DNA of 64,000 nt from Streptomyces aureocirculatus (GTDB taxonomy: Bacteria > Actinomycetota > Actinomycetes > Streptomycetales > Streptomycetaceae). The translations under genes were made by a program, and so were the position numbers. Below the pieces are notes generated by a model. It was not told where the DNA came from. It saw nothing but the letters and a program-made list of their open reading frames with translations, and made no database searches. The stretch lies in assembly GCF_000720475.1 (NCBI RefSeq), contig NZ_JOAP01000019.1:186001-250000 (forward strand). Direction: 5' to 3'. Of this stretch, positions 9,231 through 18,908 are shown piece after piece (position 1 is the stretch's first letter; the number at the start of each line of letters is the position of its first letter).

Positions 9231-10453
9231 GCGCCCGCCCGCAGGACCCGCCGCGGCGCCGCCCCGCAGGCCCCGGACTCCTCGACCGGTACGCGCGCCT
9301 CCTCGACCGGTACCCCGAGCGCCGCACCGCGGCCCGACTGCTGCTCGCCGCCGTGCTCGTCCTCCTCGTCACCGTCGAGGGCCTGACCCTGGGCGGCAGA
9401 TCCACCGGGCCGCGCGCCGCCGTGTGGACCGCGGGCATCCTGTGCTGCCTGTGCGCCGTGCCCTGGGCACGGCCGCCCCTGGCCCTGCGCGCCTGGACGG
9501 CGGCCGGGGTCTCCTGGGCCGCCACGCTGTACGTGTTCCTCAGCACGCGGCCGGGGACCGTCTGGGGCATGGGCGAGGCCATCGCGCTGCTCGTGCTGCT
9601 CACCGGCGTCCTGCTGCGGCTGCCCGCCCGCCCCGCCGCCGTCCTCGGCCCGCTGCTCGCGCTCGCCTGCGTGGCCGCCCCCGTACGGGACGCGTCCCCG
9701 GGCCGCTTCACGCTCCTGTTCTCCGCGCTCGCCGCCGTGGTCAGCGCGTTCTCGCTGCTGCTCCGCGCACAGCAGGCGCAGCGGGTACGGGACGTGCAGG
9801 CGGTGCGCGCCGCCGAACGCCTCGAACTCGCCCGGGAGCTCCACGACCTGGTCGCCCACCACGTCACCGGCATCGTCGTGCAGGCCCGCGCCGCGTCCTT
9901 CACCGCGATCGGCGCCGACGCCGCCGCCACCACGTTCACCCGCATCGCCGACGCGGGCGACGAGGCGCTCGGCGCGATGCGGCGCCTGGTACGGGTGCTC
10001 CGCGAGGGCGCGGCCCCGACCGTGCCCCTGGCCGGGCTCGCCGCGCTGCGCGACCTCGCCGAGACGCACACGGCCACCGGGCCGCCGGTCACCGTGACGG
10101 TGGAACCCGGGCTTCAGGAGCGGCTTCCGGCCGATCTCGCCGCCACGGCGCACCACATCGTGCGCGAGGCGCTGACGAACGTACGCAGACACGCCGCCGG
10201 GGCGAGGTCGGTGCACGTCGGTGTGCGGCTCGTCGAGGGCGGCCTGGAGGTCCGCGTCACCGACGACGGCGGACACCGCGCCGCGCCGACCGCCGCGCCC
10301 GCCCCGCGGGGCACCGACCGCGGCGGCTTCGGCCTCACCGGCCTGGAGGAACGCGCCACGGCCCTCGGCGGCACCCTGACGGCGGGGCCGACCGCGGACG
10401 GCGGCTGGGAGGTACGGGCGGTGCTGCCGTACGGGCAGGGCGCGGCGGGGTAG
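9227..10453 (+). CDS. Sensor histidine kinase (HisKA_3 type)
   Basis: 408 aa from a GTG at 9227 that overlaps the regulator stop. The N-terminal half has about five or six hydrophobic segments (residues ~35-185) with very short loops, so it likely senses within or at the membrane. The dimerisation/phospho-acceptor motif is ELARELHDLVAHHVTG (~210), followed by an HATPase domain with HHIVREALTNVRRHA (N-box), VTDDGG and GGFGLTGLEERA. It phosphorylates the partner regulator encoded upstream. Order regulator then kinase is less common than the reverse. The stimulus is unknown. Confidence 0.93.
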   Translation: MSARPQDPPRRRPAGPGLLDRYARLLDRYPERRTAARLLLAAVLVLLVTVEGLTLGGRSTGPRAAVWTAGILCCLCAVPWARPPLALRAWTAAGVSWAATLYVFLSTRPGTVWGMGEAIALLVLLTGVLLRLPARPAAVLGPLLALACVAAPVRDASPGRFTLLFSALAAVVSAFSLLLRAQQAQRVRDVQAVRAAERLELARELHDLVAHHVTGIVVQARAASFTAIGADAAATTFTRIADAGDEALGAMRRLVRVLREGAAPTVPLAGLAALRDLAETHTATGPPVTVTVEPGLQERLPADLAATAHHIVREALTNVRRHAAGARSVHVGVRLVEGGLEVRVTDDGGHRAAPTAAPAPRGTDRGGFGLTGLEERATALGGTLTAGPTADGGWEVRAVLPYGQGAAG

Positions 10454-10634
10454 CGCGGCGCCGGGCAGCCGTGCCCCCGCGCGACCCGACCGGGGCGAAA
10501 CCGGGTAGCGCCGGGAACGGCCGGGCAGTCGGACAGCGCGGGGGAGCGGCCGGGCGGCGCGGGGGAGCGGCCGGGCCGCGTGGAGGAGTGGCCGGGCCGC
10601 GTGGAGGGGCGACGTTAGTCCAAGACCTCTCCCG

Positions 10635-10647
10635 TCTTTGTCCATGG
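10635..10647 (+). promoter_or_regulatory. 13-nt motif shared by two glycosidase promoters (copy 1)
   Basis: TCTTTGTCCATGG, 97 nt before the GH101 start. An identical 13-mer lies at 18,909-18,921 before the GH35 gene, next to an AraC regulator. It is A/T-rich compared with its surroundings. Confidence 0.5.
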
Positions 10648-10680
10648 GCGCCCTCGTCCCGCGCGGCGCATCGTGACCGA

Positions 10681-10730
10681 CACGAATTCCGTCTCGTCAC
10701 GAATTCCGTCCCGTCACGAGTTCCGTCCCA
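10681..10730. repeat. Three 17-bp tandem repeats in the GH101 leader
   Basis: Units at 10681, 10698 and 10715 share CACGARTTCCGTCYCGT, the last one base short. They end just before the GGAGG ribosome site of the GH101 gene. They could be an operator or simple slippage. Confidence 0.6.
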
Positions 10731-10744
10731 CGGAGGGTGCGTTC

Positions 10745-13700
10745 ATGCTGCCGTCACAGACGCCCGGGCCCAAGGCCGGGCCGAGCCGCAGAGCCGTGGT
10801 CGCCTCGGGAGCGATCGCCGGGATCACCGGGATGGGCGCCGCCGTCGGAGCCGGCACCGCCGCGCACGCGGCACCGGCCACCGGGACCGCCGCCGCGGCC
10901 GACGAGGCGGTCCTGCGCTCCTCCGCCCTCGACGTCCGCGTCGCCACCGGCTTCCCGCGCGTCGTCTCGTACACCGACCGAGCGAGCCGCGCCGTCCTGC
11001 ACGGCCAGCCCGACCCCGTGACCACGCTCCTGATCGACGAGAAGGAGCACACGCCGAAGGTCTCCGTGGCGCTGCGCGGCGACCGCGCCGCGTACACCCT
11101 CACCCTCGACGGCGGCACCCGCGTCGACGTGGAGATCGCCGTGAAGGGCCGCCAGGTCCACTGGCGCGTCACAAGGATCGACGACACCGCGGCGCTGCGC
11201 GTCGGCACCCTCCGCATCCCCGGCCTCGCCCTGCTCTCCGTGCGCAGCGACCAGCCCGGCGCCACCCTGCTCGCCGCGAGGGTGCAGCTCGACAAGGCCA
11301 AGAGCGGTGACACCCTGGTGCGGCTCACCCCCGACACACCCGCCGCCGCCCCGAGCGGCTGCGCGTACGCGGTGCTCGCGCACGACGCACTCGGCGGCGC
11401 CGTCGAGACCAACACCGTCTACGACAAGCCCACGGGGGAGACCACCTGGGAGAACGGCCGCCTGTGGCGCCACACCGTACGCAAGGACGGCCACGTCGAG
11501 GCGCGGCTCACCCCCGGCCAGTGGACGCACCGCGCCGCCACCGCCCCCGTGGACGCCACCGAGCCGCTGCCGTACGCGACCGTCGTCGTCACCGGCGACC
11601 GCAACGGAGACGGCAAGGTCGACTGGCAGGACGCCGCCATCGCCTTCCGCGACATCATGGTCAACCCGCTCGGCGCCGACGAGCAGCACCTGCGCGTCGT
11701 CCCGCACATCCCCTTCAACTTCGCCTCGCAGGCCACCAACCCGTTCCTCGCGACCCTCGACGACGTCAAGCGCATCCACCTCGCCACCGACGGCCTGCGC
11801 CAGTACACGCTCCTCAAGGGCTACCAGTCCGAGGGCCACGACTCCGCGCACCCCGACTACGCGGGCAACTACAACACGCGCGCCGGCGGCCTCGCCGACC
11901 TCAACACCCTCGTGAGCGAGGGCGCCAAGTGGAACAGCGACTTCGGTGTGCACGTCAACGCCACCGAGTCCTACCCGGTCGCGAACGCCTTCTCCGAGAA
12001 ACTCGTCGACAAGAGCAACGAGCAGTGGGACTGGCTGGACCAGAGCTACCGCATCGACCAGCGCCGCGACCTGGTCTCCGGCGACATCGTGCGCCGCTTC
12101 GCCGAGCTGCGCCGCGACGCGCACCCGGCCCTCAACACCCTCTACATCGACGTCTTCCGCGAGTCCGGCTGGACCTCCGACCGCCTCCAGCGCACCCTGC
12201 GCGAGCAGGGCTGGATGGTCACCAGCGAATGGGGCCACGGCTTCGAACGCTCGGCCCTGTGGTCGCACTGGGCCACCGAGACCGACTACGGGCCCGACAC
12301 CTCACGCGGCATCAACTCCCAGCTCATCCGCTTCATCCGGCACCACCAGAAGGACGTCTTCGCCGACAAGTGGCCCACCCTGCTCGGCGCCGCCCGCATG
12401 GGCACCTTCTCCGGCTGGACCGGCAAGACCGACTGGACCGCTTTCTACGACCTGATCTGGACGCACGCGCTGCCCGCCAAGTACCTCCAGGCGCAGCCCA
12501 TCAAGTCCTGGACCGAGCACGAGATCACGTTCTTCGGCGCGGGCGCCACCTCCGTGACGGACGCCGACGGCGGAGCCCGGCGCATCACCACCGACAACCG
12601 GCTCGTCTACGACGGCGGCAGCTATCTGCTGCCCTGGGAGCCGCGCAGGGCCACCGACCCGCAGCAGCTCTACCACTACCACCCCCGCGGCGGAGCGAGC
12701 ACCTGGTCCCTGCCCCGGGGCTGGGCCGGACTGCGCAAGGTCGCCCTGTACCGCCTCACCGACCAGGGCCGCGCCTTCGTCGCCGACGTACCCGTACGCC
12801 GCGGGAAGATCACCCTCGACGCGCGGGCCGGACAGCCCTACGTCGTCCACCGCACCCGCGTCCGGCGCGCCCCCGACCCCGACTGGGGCCAGGGCACCCC
12901 CCTGCGCGACCCCGGCTTCCACGCGGGGAACCTGGACGCCTGGCAGGTCACCGGGCCCGCCACCGTCGAACGCAGCGAGCTGGGCGACCACGAACTGGTG
13001 GTGGCCGCGGGCGGCGCCGCCTCCGTGAGCCAGCGCCTGCGCCGCCTGAAACCCGGTACGTACGCCGCGTCCGTGCAGGTAGAAGTGGGCGACGAGGCAG
13101 GACAGCGGCGCCGCGCCACCCTTCAGGTGCGCACCGCCGACGGCGTCACCGCCGCCAACTGGACGCACACCTCCACCGCGGTCAACTTCGTCGCCGCCGA
13201 CCGCAAGCACGGCACCCGGTTCCAGCGCCTGTTCACGTACTTCACCGTGCCCGACGGCGGCGGCGCGGTCCACCTCGCGCTGCGCGCCGAGGCAGGGCGG
13301 GCGCGGGTGCGGTTCGACAACGTGCGGGTCGTCGCCGTGGGGGCGCGGCCGCCGCTCGGCCGGGGCGTGCTCGCCCGCGAGGACTTCGAGGACGTGCCGC
13401 AGGGCTGGGGGCCGTTCGTGAAGGGCGACGCCGGGGGCGCCACCGACCCGCGCACCCACATCGCGCAGCGGCACGCGCCCTACACCCAGCGCAACTGGAA
13501 CGGCAAGGCGGTCGACGACGTCGTGGACGGCACCCAGTCCCTGAAGTCCCGCGGGGAGAACAGCGGCCTCGTCCACCGCACCGTCCCGCACACCGCCCGC
13601 TTCGCGCCGGGCGGACGCTACCGGGTGTCGTTCCGGTACGAGAACGAGAAGGCGGGACAGTACGCCTGGGTGACGGCCGTGGACGAGCCGGGGGCACGCG

Positions 13701-13861
13701 AACTGTCCCGCGAGGCCCTGCCCGTGGCCACCGCGCCGACCCAACTGTCCTACGAGTTCACCGCGCCCGCCGAGGGGGAGGCCTGGGTCGGACTGCGCAA
13801 GGTCGGCGACGACGGCAAGGCGGAGTTCGTCCTGGACGCGTTCGAGGTGCGGGAGGTGTAG
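10745..13861 (+). CDS. Endo-alpha-N-acetylgalactosaminidase, GH101
   Basis: 1038 aa from the ATG at 10745 (GGAGGG, 7 nt spacing). A twin-arginine signal (PSRRAVVASG, hydrophobic stretch, AHAAPA) directs Tat export. A beta-sandwich region precedes the (beta/alpha)8 domain with the GH101 landmarks VVPHIPFNFASQATNPF, YQSEGHDSAHPDY, GVHVNATESYP, LYIDVFRESGW (probable nucleophile Asp) and TSEWGHGFE (probable acid Glu). The C-terminal ~300 residues form carbohydrate-binding-like modules. The family releases Gal-beta-1,3-GalNAc (core 1) from Ser/Thr of mucin-type glycoproteins. Upstream lie the 13-nt motif and 17-bp repeats. A soil actinomycete would meet such glycans in animal or fungal debris. Confidence 0.93.
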   Translation: MLPSQTPGPKAGPSRRAVVASGAIAGITGMGAAVGAGTAAHAAPATGTAAAADEAVLRSSALDVRVATGFPRVVSYTDRASRAVLHGQPDPVTTLLIDEKEHTPKVSVALRGDRAAYTLTLDGGTRVDVEIAVKGRQVHWRVTRIDDTAALRVGTLRIPGLALLSVRSDQPGATLLAARVQLDKAKSGDTLVRLTPDTPAAAPSGCAYAVLAHDALGGAVETNTVYDKPTGETTWENGRLWRHTVRKDGHVEARLTPGQWTHRAATAPVDATEPLPYATVVVTGDRNGDGKVDWQDAAIAFRDIMVNPLGADEQHLRVVPHIPFNFASQATNPFLATLDDVKRIHLATDGLRQYTLLKGYQSEGHDSAHPDYAGNYNTRAGGLADLNTLVSEGAKWNSDFGVHVNATESYPVANAFSEKLVDKSNEQWDWLDQSYRIDQRRDLVSGDIVRRFAELRRDAHPALNTLYIDVFRESGWTSDRLQRTLREQGWMVTSEWGHGFERSALWSHWATETDYGPDTSRGINSQLIRFIRHHQKDVFADKWPTLLGAARMGTFSGWTGKTDWTAFYDLIWTHALPAKYLQAQPIKSWTEHEITFFGAGATSVTDADGGARRITTDNRLVYDGGSYLLPWEPRRATDPQQLYHYHPRGGASTWSLPRGWAGLRKVALYRLTDQGRAFVADVPVRRGKITLDARAGQPYVVHRTRVRRAPDPDWGQGTPLRDPGFHAGNLDAWQVTGPATVERSELGDHELVVAAGGAASVSQRLRRLKPGTYAASVQVEVGDEAGQRRRATLQVRTADGVTAANWTHTSTAVNFVAADRKHGTRFQRLFTYFTVPDGGGAVHLALRAEAGRARVRFDNVRVVAVGARPPLGRGVLAREDFEDVPQGWGPFVKGDAGGATDPRTHIAQRHAPYTQRNWNGKAVDDVVDGTQSLKSRGENSGLVHRTVPHTARFAPGGRYRVSFRYENEKAGQYAWVTAVDEPGARELSREALPVATAPTQLSYEFTAPAEGEAWVGLRKVGDDGKAEFVLDAFEVREV

Positions 13862-13940
13862 CGCGGCCCCCGGCGAGCGCGGGCGGTTCAGGCAGCGCGG
13901 CCCCGGGACGCGCGGCCCGCGCAAGGGTGCCGGGGTGCTG

Positions 13941-14804
13941 TCAGGCGGCGGCCCGCGTGCGGAAGTCGTCGGCGTGCTCCTCGGCCCACCGCGCGAACGT
14001 CCGCGCCGGACGCCCGGTGACGTCCCGTACGGTCGTCGTCAGGTCCGTGTCGCCGCCGACGGCCGCGCCCAGGGACGCCAGGAACACCGGCAGCATCTCC
14101 GGCTCGACGTGCGGGAACATGTCGGGGGTCACCTCGGCGGGGGAGATCTCCACGTACCGCAGGTCACGGCCGAGAGCCCGGCCCAACTGGTGGACCTGCT
14201 CCTCGGTGGTGAGGGCTTCGGGCCCGGTGAGGCTGTGCACGGCGCCGGTGTGCGTCGCGGTGTCGAGCAGGGCGCGGGCGGCGACCGCGGCGATGTCGCC
14301 CTCGTGGACCGGCGCGAGGAGCAGCTTCGCGAACGGACCGCGGACCGTGTCACCGGCGCGGATCTGCGCCGCCCACTGCCGCGCGTTGGTGCTGAAGGCG
14401 CCCGGCCGCAGGAACGTCCAGTCGAGCCCGCTGGCACGGACGTGCTCCTCCAGCGCGGCGTGCACGTCATGGAGGGGGTGCCCGGCGGCGTCGTCGTGGT
14501 CGACGATGATCGACGAGAGGGCGACGACGTGCCGGACACCACCGGCACGCGCGGCCTCCAGGAGCGCCGCGGTGTGCTCACCGCCCGCCGCCAGGTGCAG
14601 GAACAGCGCGTCGGCACCCGCGAACGCCTCGGCCATGGCGGCGGGTTCGGCCGACGGCGCGAAGCGGACCACCTCGGCGCCCCCGGGCATGGCACCCGCA
14701 CGCGCCGGGTCACGGGTCAGGGCGCGCACGGGCACACCCTCGTCGGCGAGCAGGGAGACGAGGGCACGGCCCACGTTGCCGGTGGCACCGGTCACGACGA
14801 TCAC
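13941..14804 (-). CDS. NmrA/SDR-like NAD(P)-binding protein
   Basis: 287 aa from a GTG at 14,804 with GAGGAG upstream; the longer frame to 14,897 adds an Arg/Pro-rich stretch and was rejected. The Rossmann motif VTGATGNVGRALVSLL opens the protein, followed by VRALTRDPARA and ADALFLHLAAGG. HVVALSSIIV and WTFLRPGAFSTN are typical of NmrA-like or quinone-reductase-like atypical SDRs, which often lack the YxxxK catalytic pair and sense the redox cofactor. The substrate is not predictable. Convergent with GH101, and 213 nt from pepN. Confidence 0.88.
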   Translation of the reverse strand: MIVVTGATGNVGRALVSLLADEGVPVRALTRDPARAGAMPGGAEVVRFAPSAEPAAMAEAFAGADALFLHLAAGGEHTAALLEAARAGGVRHVVALSSIIVDHDDAAGHPLHDVHAALEEHVRASGLDWTFLRPGAFSTNARQWAAQIRAGDTVRGPFAKLLLAPVHEGDIAAVAARALLDTATHTGAVHSLTGPEALTTEEQVHQLGRALGRDLRYVEISPAEVTPDMFPHVEPEMLPVFLASLGAAVGGDTDLTTTVRDVTGRPARTFARWAEEHADDFRTRAAA

Positions 14805-15017
14805 AGGGACTCCTCGGGTTCGGGACGCTCGGGACGGCACGGGCCGGCGCGGTAGGGCCCCGGCCCGCCGCGGGACGGTGCTGCCCCGCCCCGCCATGCG
14901 TCAAGATCGACCCTAGGCAGCGGCCCGCGGCCACCGGATCATCACCGGGGTGGAGATCACCGACCGGCGACCGGGACCGCGGACCTAGGCCCAACGACCC
15001 AGGACCCCGGCCCCCCT

Positions 15018-17522
15018 TCACCCCTGCCCGGCACCGCCCCGCACCCGCAACGCCCGCCGCAGGTCGTCCAACTGGTCGTCCAGACGGCGGCGGAGCGCGG
15101 GCAGTACATCCGTGCGATCGAGGCAGCGCTCACCCAGGCGCAGCGTCTCCTCGTCCACGGCGGACCTCGGGAAGGCGTGCCGCCCCGCGGCCTCGGCCAT
15201 GGCGGGCCCCCGACGATCTGCGAACGCCACCGCGTCCTCGAAGAAACGCGGCACATAAGTCCGTACGAGAGCGTCCTGCCCGGGCTGCCAGAAGCCCTGC
15301 GCCGTGGCCGTGAACAGATGGTTGGACAACTCGTCGGACCCGAACATGGCATCCCACGCCTGCCGCTTGGCGGTCGCGTCCGGCAGCGCCGCACGACAGC
15401 GCGCGGCACCCTCCTGACCGGTCGCGCTCGGATCGCGGCGCAGCTCAGCGGCGATCGCGGCCCCGTCGACCGCGCCGAGCACGGCGAGCCGGCAAAGGAT
15501 CCGCCAGCGCAGCTCCGGGTCCAGCTCCGGCCCGCCGGGCACCGCACCCTGCGAGAGCCAGGTCGTGAGCGGCTCGGGCTGCGTCGCGGAGTCGATGACA
15601 CCCCGCACGGCGATGAGCCGCAACCCGGGCTGCGAACCGTCCTCGGTACGCCGGATCACGTCCTGGCACAGCGCGTCGAGCGTGGCCAGGGCGGCGGTCC
15701 TGCCGTCGAGGGGCGTGTACCGGTCGGCGACGACGGCACCGGCGAAACCGAGGACGCCCGAGACGACGGCGAGGTCGCTCTCCGCGGGCAGATGGGCGCG
15801 GGCCGCCTCCAGATAGACGGCAGGGGCCAGCTCACCGTCGCGCACCATGTCACGCAGCGCGTTCCACAGCACCGCACGGGTCAGCGCGTCGGGAACACCG
15901 GAGAGCGAGGTGAGGACCGTATCCTGCGACACCTCGTCGAGGCGGACCTTCGCATAGGTCAGGTCCTGGTCGTTGGGCACGATCAGCACGGGCCTGCCAC
16001 CGTCGCGCACCACCGGCTCCGCCCGCGCCGGCACGTCCGTCTCGTACCGCTCGCGAAGCACCAGGGACCGCCCGTCGGACAGGTCCCTGTCGTACACGCC
16101 CACGGCGACACGGTGCGGGCGGCTGCCCGCACGGCCGAGGGTGAGGGTCCACTCACGGCCGCTGTCCGTGACGGTGGGCGTGAACGTGTCCACGCCCGTG
16201 GTCCGCAGCCACGCCCGCGCCCAGTCGTGCACGTCGCGGTCCGTCGCCGAGGCGAGGTTGTCGATGAAGTCGGCGAGGGTCGCGTTGCCGAACCTGTGAC
16301 GCGCGAAGTGCGCGTTGATGCCCGCGAGGAAGTCCTTCTCCCCGAGCCACACCACGAGCTGACGCAGCGCGCTCGCACCCTTGGCGTAGGAGATGCCGTC
16401 GAAGTTGAGCAGCGCGGACGCCGTGTCGGGGACCGCGTCCGGGTCGGGCGCCACCGGATGGGTGGAGGGCCGCTGGTCGGCGTCGTACCCCCAGGACTTG
16501 CGGGCGACACCGAAGTCCACCCACGCGTCGGAGAAACGGGTGGCCTCCGTGAGGGTCTGATAGCCCATGTACTCGGCGAAGGACTCGTTCAGCCAGATGT
16601 CGTCCCACCACGCCAGCGTCACCAGGTCCCCGAACCACATGTGCGCCATCTCGTGCGCGACGACCATCGCACGCGTCTGACGCTGGGTGTCGGTCACCGC
16701 GGACCGGAAGACGAACTCGTCACTGAAGGTCACAAGTCCCGGGTTCTCCATGGCACCCGCGTTGAACTCCGGGACGAACGCCTGATCGTAGGAGTCGAAC
16801 GGATAGGGCTCCGTGAACTTCTCGTGATAGCGGTCGAAGCACGCCCGGGTGACGTCCAGAAGCTCATCGGCGTCCGCGTCCAGATGCGGCGCGAGCGAGC
16901 GCCGGCAGTGGATGCCGAACGGAAGACCACGGTGCTCGGTACGCACCGAATGCCAGGGCCCCGCGGCGACCGCGACGAGATACGTGGAGATCAGCGGCGT
17001 CGGCGCCGCCCGCCAGCGGCCACCGCCCACATGCTCGGTGACCCCGTTGGCGAGGACCGTCCAGCCCTTCGGCGCGGCGACCGTCAGCGCGAACACGGAC
17101 TTCAGATCCGGCTGGTCGAAGGCCGCGAACACACGCTGCACGTCCTCAAGGAACAACTGCGTGTAGACGTACGTCTCCCCGTCGGCGGGATCGGTGAACC
17201 GGTGCATGCCCTCACCGGTACGCGAGTAAGCCATGGCGGCGTCGACCCGCAACTCGTGCTCGCCCGCCGTCAGACCACACAGCGCCAGCCTGTTGCCGTC
17301 CAGGTCCGCCGGGTCCAGGGCGGTGCCGTCGAGCGTGACGGAGCGCAGCCTCGCGGGCTTCAACTCGACGAAGGTGTCGCCGTCCGCCGCCGCGGTGAAG
17401 GTGATCACCGTGCGGGAGTCGAAGGTGTCCTCACCGGTGGTCAGGTCGAGATCGACCTCGTACCGCCGTACGTCGAGGAGCTGGGCTCGGGTCTGCGCTT
17501 CGTCGCGCGTCAGAACGGACAT
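15018..17522 (-). CDS. pepN: Aminopeptidase N, M1 family
   Basis: 834 aa from the ATG at 17,522 (MSVLTRDEAQ), nine codons inside the longest frame. The N-terminal beta domain is followed by the exopeptidase signature GAMEN (~259-263), zinc site HEMAH (~290) and the third ligand Glu in NESFAEYMG, then a long helical C-terminal domain in the ERAP1-like style. It removes N-terminal residues from peptides in the cytoplasm, completing protein breakdown. Length matches actinobacterial PepN. The chorismate mutase gene lies 45 nt upstream on the same strand, so the two may share a transcript. Confidence 0.95.
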   Translation of the reverse strand: MSVLTRDEAQTRAQLLDVRRYEVDLDLTTGEDTFDSRTVITFTAAADGDTFVELKPARLRSVTLDGTALDPADLDGNRLALCGLTAGEHELRVDAAMAYSRTGEGMHRFTDPADGETYVYTQLFLEDVQRVFAAFDQPDLKSVFALTVAAPKGWTVLANGVTEHVGGGRWRAAPTPLISTYLVAVAAGPWHSVRTEHRGLPFGIHCRRSLAPHLDADADELLDVTRACFDRYHEKFTEPYPFDSYDQAFVPEFNAGAMENPGLVTFSDEFVFRSAVTDTQRQTRAMVVAHEMAHMWFGDLVTLAWWDDIWLNESFAEYMGYQTLTEATRFSDAWVDFGVARKSWGYDADQRPSTHPVAPDPDAVPDTASALLNFDGISYAKGASALRQLVVWLGEKDFLAGINAHFARHRFGNATLADFIDNLASATDRDVHDWARAWLRTTGVDTFTPTVTDSGREWTLTLGRAGSRPHRVAVGVYDRDLSDGRSLVLRERYETDVPARAEPVVRDGGRPVLIVPNDQDLTYAKVRLDEVSQDTVLTSLSGVPDALTRAVLWNALRDMVRDGELAPAVYLEAARAHLPAESDLAVVSGVLGFAGAVVADRYTPLDGRTAALATLDALCQDVIRRTEDGSQPGLRLIAVRGVIDSATQPEPLTTWLSQGAVPGGPELDPELRWRILCRLAVLGAVDGAAIAAELRRDPSATGQEGAARCRAALPDATAKRQAWDAMFGSDELSNHLFTATAQGFWQPGQDALVRTYVPRFFEDAVAFADRRGPAMAEAAGRHAFPRSAVDEETLRLGERCLDRTDVLPALRRRLDDQLDDLRRALRVRGGAGQG

Positions 17523-17567
17523 CTGGCCATGGTGCCTGATCCGGCGCACGCCCGTTCAGGGGTCCCC

Positions 17568-17930
17568 TCAGCGGTTGTTGCCGTCCGCGATGCTCTCGTG
17601 GTGCCTGATCACCTCCCCGATGATGAAGTTCAGGAGCTTCTCGGCGAAGGCGGGGTCCAGCTTGGCGTTCTCCGCGAGCTGGCGCAGACGGGCCACCTGA
17701 CGGGCCTCACGGGCCGGGTCGGCCGGCGGCAACTGGTGGTTGGCCTTGAGGTGACCGACCTGCTGGGTGCACTTGAAGCGCTCGGCGAGCATATGGACGA
17801 CCGCGGCGTCGATGTTGTCGATGCTGTCCCGTAGGCGGGACAGCTCGGCGCGCACGGCGGGGTCGATGCCGCCCTCCGCCGCCCCCGTTCCCGTGGCGCC
17901 GTTGTCGTCACTGGTGTGGTGAGTGGTCAT
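17568..17930 (-). CDS. Chorismate mutase, AroQ type
   Basis: 120 aa. After a Gly/Ala-rich start, the all-helical AroQ fold appears: LSRLRDSIDNIDAAVVHMLAERFKCTQQVGHLKANHQLPPADPAR and a final helix FAEKLLNFIIGEVIRHHESI. The conserved Arg of the first helix, the Arg/Lys of the second and the final Glu/His region are present. It converts chorismate to prephenate for Phe and Tyr. Such short intracellular forms often need activation by a DAHP synthase partner, which is not in this window. No signal peptide. Confidence 0.9.
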   Translation of the reverse strand: MTTHHTSDDNGATGTGAAEGGIDPAVRAELSRLRDSIDNIDAAVVHMLAERFKCTQQVGHLKANHQLPPADPAREARQVARLRQLAENAKLDPAFAEKLLNFIIGEVIRHHESIADGNNR

Positions 17931-17941
17931 GGCAGATGAGC

Positions 17942-18844
17942 CTACGTGCCATCGGGCGCCCCGCCGAAGGACGGCAGAGTGGGCGGATGTTCGGGATCGG
18001 GCACCTGCTGCGACCAGCCACCCGGCACCGCCCGCCCCTGCTGCTCACGGAAGCGCACCGGAGCCACCCCGACACGGCGCGTGAACAGCCGGGAGAAGTA
18101 GGCCGGGTCGTCGTAGCCCACCCGCCGGGCGACCGCGGCGACGGGCAGCTCGGTGGCCGCGAGGAGCTCCTTGGCGCGCCCGAGCCGGATGCCGAGGAGA
18201 TAGTCCTTGGGGCTGCACCCCGCGCCCCGGCGCACGGCCGTGCGCAGCTCCGCGGGCGTCATGCCGTGCCGGGCGGCGTGCTCGGTCACCGACAGCGCCG
18301 TGAACGCGTCCCGGGCCAGGGACTTGAGGACGGGGTCGCCGTCGGGCGCCGTGTCGGCGCGGGCCCGGCGCAGCGTCACGAGCAGCTCGTGCACCGCGGC
18401 ACTGGTCTCCACCTCGAGCAGCGGGTTTCCACGCCGGGCGGCGCGGGCGATGCGGCCGACGACGGCACGGGCCGCGTCCGGATCGGCAAGCGGCACCACG
18501 GGCCGGTCCGGGTCGATGTAGCCGAGTTCCGCGTACGTCGCCGTGGCCGGGCCCGTGAAGTCCACGAAGCACTCGTCCCAGCCGGTCTCCGGATCGGCGC
18601 CGTAGTGATGCGGCACCCCCGGCGACAGCCAGATCAGCGCGGGCGCCGTGACCGCCCCGCGCCGCCCGTCCGGCGCCCGGAACCAGCCGCTGCCCGCACT
18701 GACGACGAGGGCGACGTGATGGTCGAGGGTGCGCGGCCCGACAGCGGGGAGCGTGCCGTGCTGCAGGCCCACGCCCAGACACACCAGGCCGAGCCGGTGA
18801 TGGACCGGGCTCGGCGTGAAATACCGCATCCAGGTGTGATACAT
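17942..18844 (-). CDS. AraC-family transcriptional regulator
   Basis: 300 aa from the ATG at 18,844, with GGAGGAAAGG upstream. An N-terminal cupin sugar-binding domain (DHHVALVVSAGSGWF, WLSPGVPHHYG, WDECFVDFTGP) precedes two HTH motifs: FTALSVTEHAARHGMTPAELRTAVRRGAGCSPKDYLLGIRLGRAKELL and LPVAAVARRVGYDDPAYFSRLFTRRVGVAPVRFR. It is divergent from the GH35 gene, with the motif TCTTTGTCCATGG in the shared promoter region. The likely role, by position, is sugar-responsive control of GH35 and perhaps GH101. Confidence 0.9.
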   Translation of the reverse strand: MYHTWMRYFTPSPVHHRLGLVCLGVGLQHGTLPAVGPRTLDHHVALVVSAGSGWFRAPDGRRGAVTAPALIWLSPGVPHHYGADPETGWDECFVDFTGPATATYAELGYIDPDRPVVPLADPDAARAVVGRIARAARRGNPLLEVETSAAVHELLVTLRRARADTAPDGDPVLKSLARDAFTALSVTEHAARHGMTPAELRTAVRRGAGCSPKDYLLGIRLGRAKELLAATELPVAAVARRVGYDDPAYFSRLFTRRVGVAPVRFREQQGRAVPGGWSQQVPDPEHPPTLPSFGGAPDGT

Positions 18845-18908
18845 CCGCCGCCGCCCCTTTCCTCCCGAACGCCTGACCGTGCGGACCACTGCGTCCAACC
18901 CGGCTCGA

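Noticed and set aside
10613..10630. Possible DasR (GntR) operator near GTTAGTCCAAGACCTCT before GH101
   Set aside because: Only about 7 of 12 core positions match the TGGTCTAGACCA consensus and symmetry is poor. The shared 13-nt motif nearby is stronger evidence.
11464..14916. 1150-codon plus-strand frame across GH101 and beyond
   Set aside because: It is an out-of-frame shadow with Arg/Pro/His-rich sequence, as expected in high-GC DNA opposite or beside real genes.
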